A stretch of 64,000 bases of DNA from Billgrantia aerodenitrificans (GTDB lineage Bacteria; Pseudomonadota; Gammaproteobacteria; Pseudomonadales; Halomonadaceae), in NCBI RefSeq assembly GCF_021404405.1, contig NZ_JABFTV010000001.1, positions 1 through 64,000 on the forward strand. The letters run 5' to 3'. The position numbers and the translations under genes were made by a program. A model generated the notes under the pieces. It was not told where the DNA came from and ran no database searches. It was given only the letters and a program-made list of their open reading frames with translations. Each line of letters opens with the position of its first letter. Within the stretch, counting starts at the first letter, position 1. Shown piece after piece: positions 17,465 through 25,414 of the stretch.

Positions 17465-17731
17465 TTCTAACGGGCAATATAAAGCCGAGGCTTGTGGCCT
17501 CGGCTTTCGCATCGGGTAGCGGCGGCTGCTGACCCTGAAGGGAGAGCGAACCGACGGTCGTCGGTTCAGCGCCCGTGCGTGCAATGAAAAACCGAGGCTT
17601 ATGGCCTCGGTTTTTTCGAACTTGGTTGCGGGGGCCGCTGACCTTGAATCGAGAGCGAGCCGACGCTCGTCGGTGCAGCGCCCGTGCGGGCAATAAAAAA
17701 CCGAGGCTTTTGGCCTCGGCTTTTTCGAACT
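17465..17731. repeat. Tandem array of terminator hairpins with tRNA-fMet tail remnants
   Basis: Three near-identical hairpins (CCGAGGC, 5-nt loop, GCCTCGG) occur at 17485-17503, 17592-17610 and 17701-17719, a period of 107-109 bp. Seen on the minus strand each hairpin is preceded by a copy of the initiator tRNA 3' end: the intact gene for the first, GGCCCCCGCAACCA for the second (~17624-17637), and a decayed AGCCGCCGCTACCC for the third. Between them lies a conserved GC-rich filler with an ACCGACG-type dyad. The unit thus looks like repeated duplication of tRNA tail plus terminator. The outermost hairpin may also end the phosphatase mRNA on the plus strand. Confidence 0.8.
17695..17722 (-). 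terminator. Terminator of the initiator tRNA
   Basis: On the minus strand GCCGAGGC, a loop AAAA-type, and GCCTCGG run into TTTTTT, ~12 nt after the CCA end of the tRNA. It is the first of the three hairpins of the array. Confidence 0.85.
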
Positions 17732-17808
<77 letters not shown>

Positions 17809-17822
17809 TCAACGTGAGGCGA

Positions 17823-17850
17823 ATTCTACGCTTTTTCTGTGCTGTGTCAA
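17823..17850 (-). promoter_or_regulatory. Sigma-70 promoter of tRNA-fMet
   Basis: The minus strand carries a perfect -35 TTGACA (17850-17845), a 16-bp spacer, and a -10 TAGAAT (17828-17823), ~15 nt upstream of the tRNA. The rest of the gap to phaB (17851-18007) shows no gene. Confidence 0.8.
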
Positions 17851-18007
17851 GGTGGGGGACGTTGTTAGTGCAAGCGCAGCGCATGTGTCCATAATCATTA
17901 GGGAGCAACTTGAAGGCGATGCCTTCTGCCAGCATCCTGTTGTGGCTGGCCTGCTGCGCCAGGCCAAGCACTGCGAATACAAGCGTCATGAATCAGGGAG
18001 GTGGAAT

Positions 18008-18754
18008 ATGACTCAATCAGCACCCGTAGCGTGGGTCACTGGCGGAACCGGGGGGATCGGTTCGTCGATTTGCCGCGCACTGGCGGCAGCGGGCTACCAC
18101 GTGGTGGCGGGATACCACAACCCGGAGAAGGCCAAGACCTGGCTCGAGACCCAAAAGGCCGATGGATTCGACAACATTTCCTTGTCAGGTGTGGATCTCA
18201 CCAGCTATCAGGCGTGTGAAGCCGGAGTCAGGGAGATCGAAGAGGCCCACGGGCCGATCAGCGTTCTGGTCAACTGTGCCGGCATCACGCGCGACGGCAC
18301 GATGAAGAAAATGACGCCCGAGCAGTGGCACGAAGTCATCGATACCAACCTCAATACCGTATTCAACACCTGCCGCAGCGTCATCGAGGGCATGCTCGAG
18401 CAGAAGTATGGGCGCATCATCAACATCTCCTCGATCAACGGCCGCAAGGGTCAGTTCGGTCAGGTCAACTACTCGGCGGCCAAGGCCGGCATGCACGGCC
18501 TGACCATGGCGCTGGCCCAGGAGACCGCTACCAAGGGCATCACCGTCAATACCGTGTCGCCCGGCTACATCGCCACCGACATGATCATGAAGATTCCCGA
18601 GAACGTGCGGGAAGCGATTCGCGAGACGATCCCCGTGAAGCGCTACGGCACACCGGAGGAGATCGCCAGACTGGTGGTATTCCTGGCCGACAAGGAGTCG
18701 GGTTTCATTACCGGCGCCAACATCGACATCAACGGTGGCCAGTTCATGGGCTGA
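18008..18754 (+). CDS. phaB: Acetoacetyl-CoA reductase PhaB
   Basis: A 248-aa short-chain dehydrogenase that reduces acetoacetyl-CoA to (R)-3-hydroxybutyryl-CoA with NADPH for polyhydroxybutyrate synthesis. Seen are the cofactor motif TGGTGGIG, NCAGITRDGTMKKMT, the catalytic Ser in NISSINGRKGQFGQ, the YSAAK catalytic Tyr/Lys, and the C-terminal TGANIDINGGQFMG. The PhaB-type sequence distinguishes it from FabG. Start at 18008 after a strong GGGAGGTGG site. It stands alone; no phaA or phaC neighbours. Confidence 0.94.
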   Translation: MTQSAPVAWVTGGTGGIGSSICRALAAAGYHVVAGYHNPEKAKTWLETQKADGFDNISLSGVDLTSYQACEAGVREIEEAHGPISVLVNCAGITRDGTMKKMTPEQWHEVIDTNLNTVFNTCRSVIEGMLEQKYGRIINISSINGRKGQFGQVNYSAAKAGMHGLTMALAQETATKGITVNTVSPGYIATDMIMKIPENVREAIRETIPVKRYGTPEEIARLVVFLADKESGFITGANIDINGGQFMG

Positions 18755-18772
18755 GGGAGTCGGCAGGATTGA

Positions 18773-18795
18773 GGGAGGCGTGGGCCTCCCTTTTT
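18773..18795 (+). terminator. Terminator of phaB
   Basis: GGGAGGC, a 4-nt loop and GCCTCCC followed by TTTTT, 18 nt after the phaB stop codon. Confidence 0.88.
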
Positions 18796-18813
18796 CGTGT
18801 CCGTGCGCAGCGG

Positions 18814-21597
18814 TCAGGGCGGCGGCAGGCGCGTCAGGCGTGCCAGCAGCGAATCGAACTCTCCCACCTCGCGCTGCCACTGCTCGGGGGAGACCGGCCC
18901 GGTGGCCAGCAGGTTGCGTAGCACGATGCGGACTTCTTCGGCCTGACTCAGGTCGCGCCCCAGGCCTTCATTGAGACGCTCGACCTGAATGGCCAGGCGC
19001 AGCGGTTCGTCATGCTGACTGACCCGCCCCATGGCCAGCAGTGAGAGGTGCACGCGCAGGCGCGCCAGCTGTTCCTGAACCTCTTCGGCGGAGGGCGGAT
19101 TTCTCCTGGCGGCGTTACGCTGCTCATGCGCACGGCGCATGTCTTCGGGTAGCGATGCGGCGGAGTCGAGGGGGACCTCGGTCATGACGTCGTTCTCGAG
19201 CCAGTCGGCATCGGCGCTCAGGTGGGCATCGAGTAGCGGCCGGAAGGCCTGCCAGCGCTGTACTTCTTCCACCACGGCCAGGCGTGCCAGTCGCTCGCGC
19301 CGTGTGCGCACGATGCCGCTCCAGCGCCGGCGCATGCCTTCCGTGCGGCGCCCAGAAGGGAGCGGCTCCAGCGCCGTGGCATGCTCGATCGCCTGCTCCA
19401 GCACGTGGCCGTCGCTGGAGCGGCTGGGCTGCCAGGCGTCCAGGCGGTCGATGAGCACCTGCATGTCGTCCAGGCGCTGACGCGCCTGCTGGGCACGGTC
19501 ATCGCGCTGAGCCTCACGCATGGCAAAGATCTGGTCGCAGGCTGTGCGGAATTCGCGCCACAGCGTCTGCTCCTCCCCGCGCGGCGCGCGACCGAGCTCG
19601 CGCCAGAGCTGCTGAAGCGCCTTGGCTTTCTCGGCCCGTGTGTCAGAAGGCATCTTTTGCTCGATGAGAGCGTGCGCCTCGTCGACGAGGGTGCGCTTGG
19701 CGTCGGCGACTTCCTTGGCGCGCTGGTCGATGAGTCCCTGCAAGGCGAAGCGAATGCGGCCGAAGCGTCGTCCGATGGCCTGCGCCTGATCGCGCGGCAC
19801 CGGCGAATGGCGACGCCACTCTTCACGCGCCTGGTCGCGGATATGCCGCAGGGCATCCGGGTCGGCATCGTTGGCAGGGGCGTCGAGCAGGGCTTCGAGC
19901 TGTTCGCACAGGCTGGTACGCGCCTCGAGATTGCGTATCCGTTCCTCGGCCTGCCGTTCATGCCAGGGTGCCAGGCGCTCGTGTATGCGGTCGGAGGCGC
20001 TGCGGAAGCGCTCGGAGAGCTCGCGGCTGGCCGCGGCATCGCCCAGCTCCTTCCAGTCTCTCACCAGTTGACGGTGGCGGCGGTCGAGTTCGGCATCCGT
20101 GATGCCGTTGTCGTCGGCCAATTGGTCGATGGCCTGACACAGCTGCTCGCGCTTGGGGCCGGCAACGTAGCCACGCCAGTCGCGCAGTTCGGCCAGGCGA
20201 GCGCCGAGCCGCTTGAGCATCGCTTGATGCGGGTGCAGCTTCGCCGAAGGCAGGGTGTCGGCGCGGTGTTTCAGGCTCTGGTGCAGGCGACTGGCACCCT
20301 TGAACTCGCCGCGATCCAACAGTCTTTCGAGCTGCTCGAGGTCTTGGGTAAAGCGCGCGAGCCGCGCCTCCTGTCCCTCTTCCGTTGCATGCTCCTGGCC
20401 TGCCAGCAGCAGCCGGGCACGGGTCAGCGGCGGCGGAGGTGGCAGCTCGTTCGGCCATTGGCAGGCTTCGACGGCGCTGGTCAGAGATTCGACGTCCTGT
20501 TCCTGCAGCGCCCGTTCGATGTCGGCGGCATGCGCTTCGAAGCGCTCCCAGGTCCGCAGCACATGGTCATAGTCCGCCAGAATCGCGTCATAGCGCTTGC
20601 GCAGCGCTGCGTCGGTCACGTGCAGGTCCGAGAGGGTCTGCCAGCGATTGGCCAGCAGGATCTTCTGAGAGCGCAGGCTGGCGATGTCCTGGCTGGTAAG
20701 GCGGTCGCCGCGTGGCAGGCCGGCAAGGCTCTCTTCCAGCGCTTCGAGCAGCGACTCGCGTGCTTCGGCGGCCTGCTCGCGGCGTCGGTCGGTCGCAGCG
20801 TTGGCGTGCTCGCGGGCCTCGTGATCCGAGAGGGTCTTGCGGCAACCCAAGCTGGCATCCTGGAAGCGACGCTCCTGTGCGGCGTCGGGCAGGTCGCCGA
20901 GCGCTTCCCAGGCACGCACCAAGTGGCGGAAGCGGCCGGCATAGAGGGGCTCCCAGGGCGCGCGGGCGTGGGCCTCCAGCTTCATCAGCAGACTTTCCCG
21001 CTGCTCGCGTGCCGCTGCCAGCGTGGCCGCATCGTTACGTAGTCGGTTCAGGCGTTCACGCGCCTGGCGCATGACCTGACGATCCCGGCGCGCCTGCTGG
21101 GCCAGACGCTGAAGGCCCTCTTCGCTGGTCACGCGGGCGGCTGCGGCATGGCGTACGGCGGCAATGCCGTTCTCGCAGGCCTGTTCGACCAAGTCCTCTT
21201 CTGCCGATAAACGCTCCACGGCGGCCAGCCGCAGCTGCTGGTTGTCACCCTCCAGGGCCACTCGCGAAAGTAGGACGCGGTTGTCGATGGATGCCACGTA
21301 GCGCAGGCGCTGGGAGAGGTCCAGGCTGCCGGCCTGCCCGGTGATCAGAGCGACCAGGCGCCCCAGCAGCTCGGGCTGATCCGGCTGGCGCTGCACCAGG
21401 GCAAGCAGGGTGTCGACCGAGTCGATCCTGTCAAGCGCCGCCCGGCGGACCGAGGCGTCCGCATCGAGGCACAGCGCTTCCAGCGCCTGGCGCTGGTCGG
21501 GTCGAGCCGGGTCGAGCCGGGCGATGGCCTGTCGTCGAATCTGGGCATCGGGGTGCCGCCAGCGTGGGGCGAAGAGGCGGCTGAGGAATCCGGGCAT
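18814..21597 (-). CDS. DUF349 repeat protein
   Basis: A 927-aa soluble protein. The N-terminal ~200 residues look like HEAT-type helices (DAQIRRQAIARLDPARPDQRQ; ADASVRRAALDRID). The remainder is a long series of charged helices with repeated DUF349 signatures, e.g. LWRELGRAPRGEEQTLWREFRTACDQIF, and related W-x3-G/H segments. Heavily coiled-coil, Arg- and Glu-rich. The function of DUF349 proteins is unknown. Divergent from minC. Confidence 0.85.
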   Translation of the reverse strand: MPGFLSRLFAPRWRHPDAQIRRQAIARLDPARPDQRQALEALCLDADASVRRAALDRIDSVDTLLALVQRQPDQPELLGRLVALITGQAGSLDLSQRLRYVASIDNRVLLSRVALEGDNQQLRLAAVERLSAEEDLVEQACENGIAAVRHAAAARVTSEEGLQRLAQQARRDRQVMRQARERLNRLRNDAATLAAAREQRESLLMKLEAHARAPWEPLYAGRFRHLVRAWEALGDLPDAAQERRFQDASLGCRKTLSDHEAREHANAATDRRREQAAEARESLLEALEESLAGLPRGDRLTSQDIASLRSQKILLANRWQTLSDLHVTDAALRKRYDAILADYDHVLRTWERFEAHAADIERALQEQDVESLTSAVEACQWPNELPPPPPLTRARLLLAGQEHATEEGQEARLARFTQDLEQLERLLDRGEFKGASRLHQSLKHRADTLPSAKLHPHQAMLKRLGARLAELRDWRGYVAGPKREQLCQAIDQLADDNGITDAELDRRHRQLVRDWKELGDAAASRELSERFRSASDRIHERLAPWHERQAEERIRNLEARTSLCEQLEALLDAPANDADPDALRHIRDQAREEWRRHSPVPRDQAQAIGRRFGRIRFALQGLIDQRAKEVADAKRTLVDEAHALIEQKMPSDTRAEKAKALQQLWRELGRAPRGEEQTLWREFRTACDQIFAMREAQRDDRAQQARQRLDDMQVLIDRLDAWQPSRSSDGHVLEQAIEHATALEPLPSGRRTEGMRRRWSGIVRTRRERLARLAVVEEVQRWQAFRPLLDAHLSADADWLENDVMTEVPLDSAASLPEDMRRAHEQRNAARRNPPSAEEVQEQLARLRVHLSLLAMGRVSQHDEPLRLAIQVERLNEGLGRDLSQAEEVRIVLRNLLATGPVSPEQWQREVGEFDSLLARLTRLPPP

Positions 21598-21618
21598 GGG
21601 GCATCCTGAGATTGAGAG

Positions 21619-21652
21619 GCGCAGCGGCCAGGCTGCGCAGGCCGTTTTTATT
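21619..21652 (+). other. Terminator-like hairpin pair in the DUF349/minC gap
   Basis: On the plus strand GCGCAGC (21619-21625) can pair with GCTGCGC (21632-21638), while CGGCC (21625-21629) can alternatively pair with GGCCG (21640-21644), which runs straight into TTTTTATT. The two stems are mutually exclusive. No plus-strand gene ends here, so its role is open. Confidence 0.35.
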
Positions 21653-21875
21653 GCTGTCGAGGTGGCGTCTTTCGACTAATGTATGTTATCTAAGCACGCG
21701 CCGCCGCTGTGGAAAAGTCCGTCGGAACAGCAGGGTGCGGGCAAGCATCGGTCAGTATCGGCAAATGTCGGCAGGCGCCGGAGGGCTGCGGCTGGCCGTA
21801 TCACCAGTTGCAGGGGGGATGGGAGTCGCTTAGCTTTAGTCCCACGACCCGACAACACCCCAGTGGAGTCCGGCA

Positions 21876-22610
21876 ATGAGCCTCAAAGTGGACAGGGCAG
21901 AGATGGCATTCACCTTCAAGGGGGGCATGCTGCCCATGACGGTCATGGAGTTGGCAAGCGCCGACCCCGAACGCATCCGTGAGCAGCTGTCAGGCAAGCT
22001 CAGCCAATCCCCCGCATTCTTTCAGCATACACCTGTCGTTCTCAGCGTAGAAAAGCTGGATGAGCCCCACCTGGCCCTGGAGCGAATCTGTGCCGTGTGT
22101 CGCACCCACAAGCTGTTGCCGGTGGCCGTGCGCGGTGGTGCCGATCCCGTCAAGCAGTCGGCCTGGGCGCTGGGGCTGGGCTGGTTCCCGCCCACCGATG
22201 CCACGCGGGCTCGCACGCTCGAGGAGGTGCCATCTACCGAAGCGCCGGCACCGGAGGCGGCGAAGCAACCCGGAGTGGCAAGCGGCGGTCGTATCTATCG
22301 CGGCACGGTGCGTTCCGGCCAGCAGGTCAGCGCTCCGGAAGGCGATTTGGTGGTCATCGGGGCCGTCAACGCGGGTGCCGAAGTGCTGGCAGCGGGCAGT
22401 ATCCATGTCTATGGCGCCCTGCGCGGTCGTGCGCTGGCCGGCATTCATGGCGATACCGACGCGGGTATCTTCTGCCGTGAACTGCGCGCCGAGCTGCTCT
22501 CGGTGGCAGGCACCTACAAGCGTCTCGAAGACATCGACCCGCACCTGCTTGGCTCCTCGGTGCAGGTCGTGCTGCGCGATGCCCAGTTGGGCATCACCTC
22601 GCTGGTCTAG
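21876..22610 (+). CDS. minC: Septum site-determining protein MinC
   Basis: A 244-aa inhibitor of FtsZ assembly. An N-terminal MinC_N domain (~1-105), a Pro/Ala/Glu linker (~110-135), and the C-terminal beta-helix from GRIYRGTVRSGQQV with GDLVVIGAVNAGAEVLAAGSIHVYG and GDTDAGIFCRELRAEL, which binds MinD. First gene of minCDE; RBS GTGGAG before 21876. Confidence 0.96.
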   Translation: MSLKVDRAEMAFTFKGGMLPMTVMELASADPERIREQLSGKLSQSPAFFQHTPVVLSVEKLDEPHLALERICAVCRTHKLLPVAVRGGADPVKQSAWALGLGWFPPTDATRARTLEEVPSTEAPAPEAAKQPGVASGGRIYRGTVRSGQQVSAPEGDLVVIGAVNAGAEVLAAGSIHVYGALRGRALAGIHGDTDAGIFCRELRAELLSVAGTYKRLEDIDPHLLGSSVQVVLRDAQLGITSLV

Positions 22611-22663
22611 TCGCGCCGCGCTCTATTTTCGTCATCCATCGTCCATTCAAAGGAATGTGTAAC

Positions 22664-23482
22664 TTGGCCAAGATCATCGTAGTGACCTCAGGCAAGGGAG
22701 GGGTCGGCAAGACCACCAGCGCAGCGGCCATCGCCACTGGGCTTGCGCTGCGAGGCAACAAGACCGTTGTCATCGACTTCGACGTGGGGCTGCGCAACCT
22801 CGATCTCATCATGGGCTGCGAGCGTCGCGTGGTTTACGACCTGGTCAACGTGATCCAGGGCGAAGCCGGACTCAATCAGGCCCTGATTCGTGACAAGCGA
22901 GTCGACAACCTGCACATCCTGCCGGCCTCCCAGACCCGCGACAAGGATGCGCTGACCTCCGAGGGCGTCGAGCGGGTGCTCGAAAACCTGGGTAAGGATT
23001 TCGACTACATCCTGTGCGATTCCCCGGCCGGCATCGAGCGCGGTGCCCAGTTGGCCATGTACTACGCCGATGAGGCAATCGTGGTCACCAACCCCGAGGT
23101 CTCCTCGGTGCGCGATTCCGATCGCATCCTGGGGCTGCTCGCCTCCAAGACGCGGCGCGCCGAGCGCGGCGAGGATCCGGTCAAGGAGCACCTGCTGATC
23201 ACGCGTTACAACGCGGCGCGGGTCGATCACGGTGACATGCTCAACCTCGACGATATCCGGGAAATCCTGGCCATCGACCTGATCGGCCTGATTCCTGAAT
23301 CCGAGGCGGTGCTGCGCGCTTCCAACCAGGGCGTGCCCGTGACCCACGATGACAACAGCGATGCGGGGCAAGCCTACATGGATACCGTCTCGCGTCTACT
23401 CGGAGAGGAAGTGCCGCTGCGCTTCCACGAGTTCCAGAAGAAGAGCCTGCTGAGCCGTATGTTCGGAGGAGGTCGCCGGTGA
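22664..23482 (+). CDS. minD: Septum site-determining ATPase MinD
   Basis: A 272-aa ParA-family ATPase that recruits MinC to the membrane and oscillates with MinE. Deviant Walker [10 protein letters not shown] at the N-terminus, [18 protein letters not shown], and a C-terminal amphipathic membrane-targeting helix ([10 protein letters not shown]). A TTG at 22664 is preferred: it gives the family start [13 protein letters not shown] and stands 9 nt after AAAGGA. The in-frame ATG at 22655 directly abuts that ribosome site and would add three residues. Stop overlaps minE by 4 bp. Confidence 0.95.
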   Translation: MAKIIVVTSGKGGVGKTTSAAAIATGLALRGNKTVVIDFDVGLRNLDLIMGCERRVVYDLVNVIQGEAGLNQALIRDKRVDNLHILPASQTRDKDALTSEGVERVLENLGKDFDYILCDSPAGIERGAQLAMYYADEAIVVTNPEVSSVRDSDRILGLLASKTRRAERGEDPVKEHLLITRYNAARVDHGDMLNLDDIREILAIDLIGLIPESEAVLRASNQGVPVTHDDNSDAGQAYMDTVSRLLGEEVPLRFHEFQKKSLLSRMFGGGRR

Positions 23483-23730
23483 AGTTGCTGGAGTTTCTGA
23501 AGCGAGAACGAAAGAAGACCGCCTCGGTAGCCAAGGAGCGGCTGCAGATCATCGTCGCGCATCAGCGCAGCCAGCGTGGCCAGCCCGACTACATGCCGAT
23601 GCTGGAGAAGGAGCTGCTCGAGGTGATTCGCCGTTACGTCCAGGTGGACGACGACGCCATCAACATCAGCCTGGACAGTGAAGACAACTGTTCGGTGCTG
23701 GAACTCAACGTCACGCTGCCGCGCAGTTAG
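23479..23730 (+). CDS. minE: Cell division topological specificity factor MinE
   Basis: An 83-aa MinE: the N-terminal amphipathic helix [30 protein letters not shown] (membrane and MinD contact) is followed by the dimerisation domain with [15 protein letters not shown]. It stimulates MinD ATPase and confines division to midcell. Starts with GTG inside the minD stop (GTGA overlap), hence translationally coupled. Confidence 0.95.
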   Translation: MKLLEFLKRERKKTASVAKERLQIIVAHQRSQRGQPDYMPMLEKELLEVIRRYVQVDDDAINISLDSEDNCSVLELNVTLPRS

Positions 23731-23860
23731 ACGGCGGCTGAACGAGTCCGGCTGCGACTCGCTAGTCGTACGAGCGGTGCCCGCTGCTTCCTCGGCTGAG
23801 TCGTCCGCGGGGCTGTGTTAGGCTGTGCCGCTCAGGACGCAGTCAGGAGACACCGCGCCC

Positions 23861-25351
23861 ATGGCGAAGCCAGATGCCGCCCCGATGACCTTCCTGTGGC
23901 ACGACTACGAAACCTTCGGCGCCGACCCGCGGCGCGATCGCCCTTCGCAGTTTGCCGCAGTCCGTACCGATAGCGATTTCAACGAGCTCGGCGAGCCGGT
24001 CGAGCTGTTCTGCAAACCGGCGGACGACTATCTACCCCACCCGCAGGCGTGCCTGATCACCGGTATCACGCCGCAGCAGGCGCGTCGCCGCGGTCTGCCC
24101 GAGGCGGAGTTCGCCGGACGTATCCACGCGCTGATGAGCGAACCCGGCACCTGTGCGTTGGGCTACAACTCGCTGCGCTTCGATGACGAGGTGAGCCGCT
24201 GCCTGTTCTACCGCAACCTGCTCGATCCCTACTCCCGGGAGTGGCAGAACGGCAACTCGCGCTGGGACCTGATCGATGCGGTGCGCGCTTTCCATGCTCT
24301 GCGCCCCGCGGGCATCGCCTGGCCGAAGCGTGAGGACGGCTCGCCCAGCTTCCGCCTCGAGGATCTGACCGCTGCCAACGGCATCGCCCACGAGGGCGCC
24401 CACGATGCGGTAGCCGACGTGCGCGCCACCATTGCCCTGGCGCGGCTGCTCCGACAGCGCAATGAACGCCTGTTCGATTACCTGCTGGCGCTGCGCAGCA
24501 AGCGCGAGGTGGCCAAGCGTCTCGATGTGCCGGGGCGCAAGCCGGTGCTGCACGTGTCGCGGCGCTATCCGGCCAGCCGCGGCTGCAGCGCGCTGGTGAT
24601 GCCGCTGGCGGAGCATCCCACCAACCCCAACGGCGTGATCGTCTACGACCTCTCGGTGGAGCCTCAGGCGCTGATCGAGATGAGCGCCGAGCAGATCCGC
24701 CAGCGCGTGTTCGTCAGCAGCGACGACCTCGCCGAGGGCGAGGCGCGCATCCCGCTCAAGGTCATCCACATCAATCGCAGCCCGGTGATCCTGCCCGCGG
24801 CGGCGCTCAAGGACGTCGAGGGTCCGCGCCAGGGCGAATACGGCGAGATCGTCGAGCGTCTAGGGCTCGACCTGGCAGCCTGTCGGGCCAACTGGAAGCG
24901 CCTGATGGCCAGTCCCGAGGTTGGGGGCAAGGCCGCCGAGGTGTTCGCTCAGGCGCCGCCCGATGGCCCCCACGATCCCGACCTGATGCTCTACAGCGGC
25001 GGCTTCTTCTCCCCCGCCGATCGCCAGGAGATGCAGCGGGTGCGTGACGCCTCGCCCTGGGATCTGGTCGATGCGCGTTTTGCCTTTCAGGATCCCCGGC
25101 TGGAGGAGATGCTGTTCCGCTATCGCGCGCGCAGCTATCCCGACACCCTGAGCAGCGAGGAGCAGGCGCGCTGGGAGGCGTATCGCTGGGATCGTCTGAA
25201 CGATGCTGCCGTGGCCGGTTTCACCCTGAGGGACTTCGCCCGTGAGATCGAGCGCTTCAATCAGGTGGCGCTGAGCGACCGCGACCGGGCGATTCTCGAG
25301 GAGCTGGTGATGCATGTGGAAGCGATGATGCCCGCTCAGGCCTTCGGCTGA
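23861..25351 (+). CDS. sbcB: Exodeoxyribonuclease I
   Basis: A 496-aa ExoI, a 3'-5' single-strand DNA exonuclease of mismatch repair and recombination. Strong collinearity with E. coli: FLWHDYETFGADPRRDRP with the DxE pair, CKPADDYLPHPQACLITGITP, GYNSLRFDDEVSR, NSRWDLIDAVRA, and the Exo III AHDAVADVRATIA. The SH3-like and C-terminal helical domains follow. Start at 23861 has an AGGAG site ~12 nt upstream; MTFLWHDYE at 23885 is an alternative. Confidence 0.95.
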   Translation: MAKPDAAPMTFLWHDYETFGADPRRDRPSQFAAVRTDSDFNELGEPVELFCKPADDYLPHPQACLITGITPQQARRRGLPEAEFAGRIHALMSEPGTCALGYNSLRFDDEVSRCLFYRNLLDPYSREWQNGNSRWDLIDAVRAFHALRPAGIAWPKREDGSPSFRLEDLTAANGIAHEGAHDAVADVRATIALARLLRQRNERLFDYLLALRSKREVAKRLDVPGRKPVLHVSRRYPASRGCSALVMPLAEHPTNPNGVIVYDLSVEPQALIEMSAEQIRQRVFVSSDDLAEGEARIPLKVIHINRSPVILPAAALKDVEGPRQGEYGEIVERLGLDLAACRANWKRLMASPEVGGKAAEVFAQAPPDGPHDPDLMLYSGGFFSPADRQEMQRVRDASPWDLVDARFAFQDPRLEEMLFRYRARSYPDTLSSEEQARWEAYRWDRLNDAAVAGFTLRDFAREIERFNQVALSDRDRAILEELVMHVEAMMPAQAFG

Positions 25352-25367
25352 CGTACGGCCACACATG

Positions 25368-25396
25368 ACTGCGCCCGGCCAATGGCCGGGCGCAGT
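25368..25396. terminator. Bidirectional hairpin between sbcB and the M16 protease
   Basis: A 13-bp perfect stem ACTGCGCCCGGCC / GGCCGGGCGCAGT with a 3-nt loop stands between two converging genes. It is symmetrical and can serve both strands; T-runs are weak. Confidence 0.65.
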
Positions 25397-25414
25397 GCGT
25401 TCTACGGTGCGTTT

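Noticed and set aside
17465..17731. A short coding gene in the terminator array
   Set aside because: Open frames here repeat the same residues because of the tandem duplication and are full of terminator hairpins; no ribosome site found.
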